Assembly (NCBI GenBank): GCA_009193035.1
Contig: SWDT01000454.1
Location: forward strand, 1-57,650
DNA from: Halicephalobus mephisto
Lineage: Eukaryota; Nematoda; Chromadorea; Rhabditida; Panagrolaimidae
DNA: 57,650 nt
Direction: 5' to 3'
The position numbers were made by a program, and so were the translations under genes. The notes beneath the pieces were generated by a model. That model saw nothing but the letters and a program-made list of their open reading frames with translations. It made no database searches and was not told where the DNA came from. Of the stretch, positions 56,100 to 57,650 are shown one piece after another (the first letter of the stretch is position 1; each line of letters starts with the position of its first letter).

Positions 56100-57650
56100 T
56101 CTACCGTGGCATGTCCTCAAATATGCAGAAAAACAGAATGGGTCAGGATTCACGCGCGACGAACTCGAACAAGAGCTTGATTCGAATGTGGAGCGCGAGC
56201 CTGGGGCGAAATAAGAATATAAACTCTACAAGTCCGAAACTTGAGTGGCAGCTCATCCAGAAAACAGCTAAATTCAAGAGACTCGTCAAAACCAAACGTT
56301 CGCCGAGAGTGGAAAAACGGGTCTCAGGCGGCACGATGAAAAACCGAAAAATAGGCCTTCTGACGTAACTTCATCAAGATCGACCAATTTTGGAATTTTC
56401 TAAAATTGGATTTTCAAAGGTGCCGAAAACAAAAATGGACAGTTTTTCCATTTTCGGAAGTGGACAGTTTTTCCATTTTCGGAAATGGACTCCAACTTTC
56501 TTTTGTGCGCAGAAGAATCCTCGAGAGTCCCGACTCCGCCATAATCCGAGAACCACTCTCCTCAATGTTTGACACTGATTCTCATCTTGAAGAGTAAAAC
56601 ATTAGTTCCGGACAAACTTGCCGCATTTTGAAAATTGAATTTTTTTGAATAAAAAATTTCCCGCGTTTTGGCGAATTGTTCTAATTGCAATTCAGATTAT
56701 TTTACTTTTATACAATTTTAGGATTAATGAAACTTGAAAAAATAAAAATTTCCGAAAATTTTTAGATTTTTTTGAATAAAAAATATCCCGCGTTTTTGGC
56801 GAATTGTTCTGATTGCAATTCAGATTATTTCACTTTTTATACAATTTTAGGATTAATGAAAACTTGAAAAAAATTAAAATTTCCGAAAATTTTTAGATTT
56901 TTTTGAATAAAAAATTTCCCGCGTTTTTGGCAAATTGTTCTAATTGCAATTCAGATTATTTTATTTTTATACAATTTTAGGATTAAAAGAAATAAATTTT
57001 TAATAAAATAAAAATAAAATCCGCAATATTGTGAATTTCGAAATTTTTTGAATAAAAAATTTGCATTTTTCAAACATAATTTTTAAAATTTACAGTATTT
57101 CAAATTTTATAAATTTTTTTTGAATAAGAAAACATGGGAATTTTAGGCAAAAGCATTCTAACAAGACTTTGGGGTATTCCAATGTTATATGATTATTGAG
57201 ATTTTAAAAATTGAATTTTTTAAAAAACTTTTTTTTGACGAACTTTCTTGATTGAAATTTAAAGTATTTTATTTTTTAAAATAAAATCATTCAAATTTTA
57301 AATTAAAAAATGTTCGCTTTTGGTTGAACATGTTAATTAAAATTACGGTAATTTTTGAAATAAATTTTATAAATTTTTAAATCTAAAAATTCCCGCTTTT
57401 TTGGCAAAGTGTTCTAATTGAAGTTACAGTACTTAATTTTTGAATAAGAAATTTCCGCCTTTTTGGCAAAATGTTCTAGTTAAAGTTACAGTATTTAATT
57501 TTTGAATAAGAAATTTCCCGCCTTCTCTGGCAAAGTGTTCTAGTTAAAGTTACAGTACTTAATTTTTATAAATTTTTGAATCTAAAAATTCCCGTTTTTT
57601 TGGCAAAGTGTTCCAAATAAAATCTACAGTACTTAATTTTTATAAATTTT
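56100..57650. repeat. 3' edge: candidate promoter and two tandem arrays, no gene
   Basis: 56110-56600 is GC-richer and includes a direct duplication of ggacagtttttccattttcg (56436-56486). 56630-57060 has three ~122-bp units with ttcccgcgttttggcgaatt and gcaattcagattattttac. 57300-57650 has four to five ~75-bp units with ttggcaaagtgttctag and gttacagtacttaatttt. Open frames here have no recognisable product. Confidence 0.65.

Noticed and set aside
56111..56368. Plus-strand 85-codon Lys/Arg-rich frame
   Set aside because: No recognisable domain, directly upstream of the Ly6-like start, more likely promoter sequence; not excluded as a small gene.

Overview
The window looks like rhabditid-type nematode nuclear DNA. 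It is AT-rich and gene-dense. Introns have GTAAGTTT-type donors and TTTCAG/TTTTAG acceptors, many are only 40-50 nt, and acceptor-like sites without an upstream exon lie just before several start codons, as expected for spliced-leader trans-splicing. ACAGTAAT/TTACCGTA words are scattered between genes. The species was not identified. All gene models are manual: exon joins were chosen by splice signals, reading phase and recalled family similarity, with no alignment run.

Layout. 0.8-2.1 kb (-): ChaC-type gamma-glutamylcyclotransferase. 5.4-9.75 kb (-): 4-hydroxybutyrate CoA-transferase/acetyl-CoA hydrolase, five exons. 9.8-12.3 kb: tandem arrays including a tRNA-derived SINE-like family. 12.3-13.6 kb (+): unorthodox (AQP11/12-like) aquaporin. 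14.2-15.4 kb (+): NUDT14-like Nudix hydrolase, tail to tail with COMMD10 (-), which lies just downstream of KXD1 (-) in a likely operon. 17.6-18.1 kb (+): two tiny membrane proteins, the second NDUFB1-like, packed around one shared acceptor. 18.1-20.8 kb: transposon remnants (two MITEs in opposite orientation around an RTE-like reverse-transcriptase fragment). 20.8-23.0 kb (-): Tom40-family beta-barrel gene whose second intron holds a SINE interrupted by a solo LTR-like insertion. 25.3-28.1 kb (+): RBBP5. 28.2-35.4 kb (-): tandem pair of SIX homeobox genes. 37.7-41.5 kb (-): CCDC9-like gene with a tRNA-Val(AAC) on the opposite strand of intron 1. 41.9-44.5 kb (-): anillin-like gene. 44.7-48.8 kb (-): Nup98-Nup96 with an intact autoproteolytic HF/S site but a Nup96 part only about half the usual length. 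49.1-50.7 kb (+): SNF8/VPS22. 51.2-52.3 kb (+): SREK1IP1-like zinc-knuckle protein. 52.7-56.1 kb (-): Ly6/ODR-2-like gene with a frame conflict in its first exon. 56.1-57.65 kb: repeats.

The genes are mostly housekeeping: mitochondrial (CoA-transferase, Tom40, NDUFB1), endolysosomal (KXD1/BORC, COMMD10, SNF8/ESCRT-II), chromatin and nuclear pore (RBBP5, Nup98-96), cytokinesis (anillin), RNA (CCDC9, SREK1IP1), plus the SIX regulators. The unusual content is non-coding. Nearly every long intron and spacer is filled by a private tandem array. Several of those arrays are built from heat-shock-element-like TTCnnGAAnnTTC units, and there are large palindromes, nested insertions and two or three GC-AG introns. 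No CRISPR, prokaryotic or viral gene was found.
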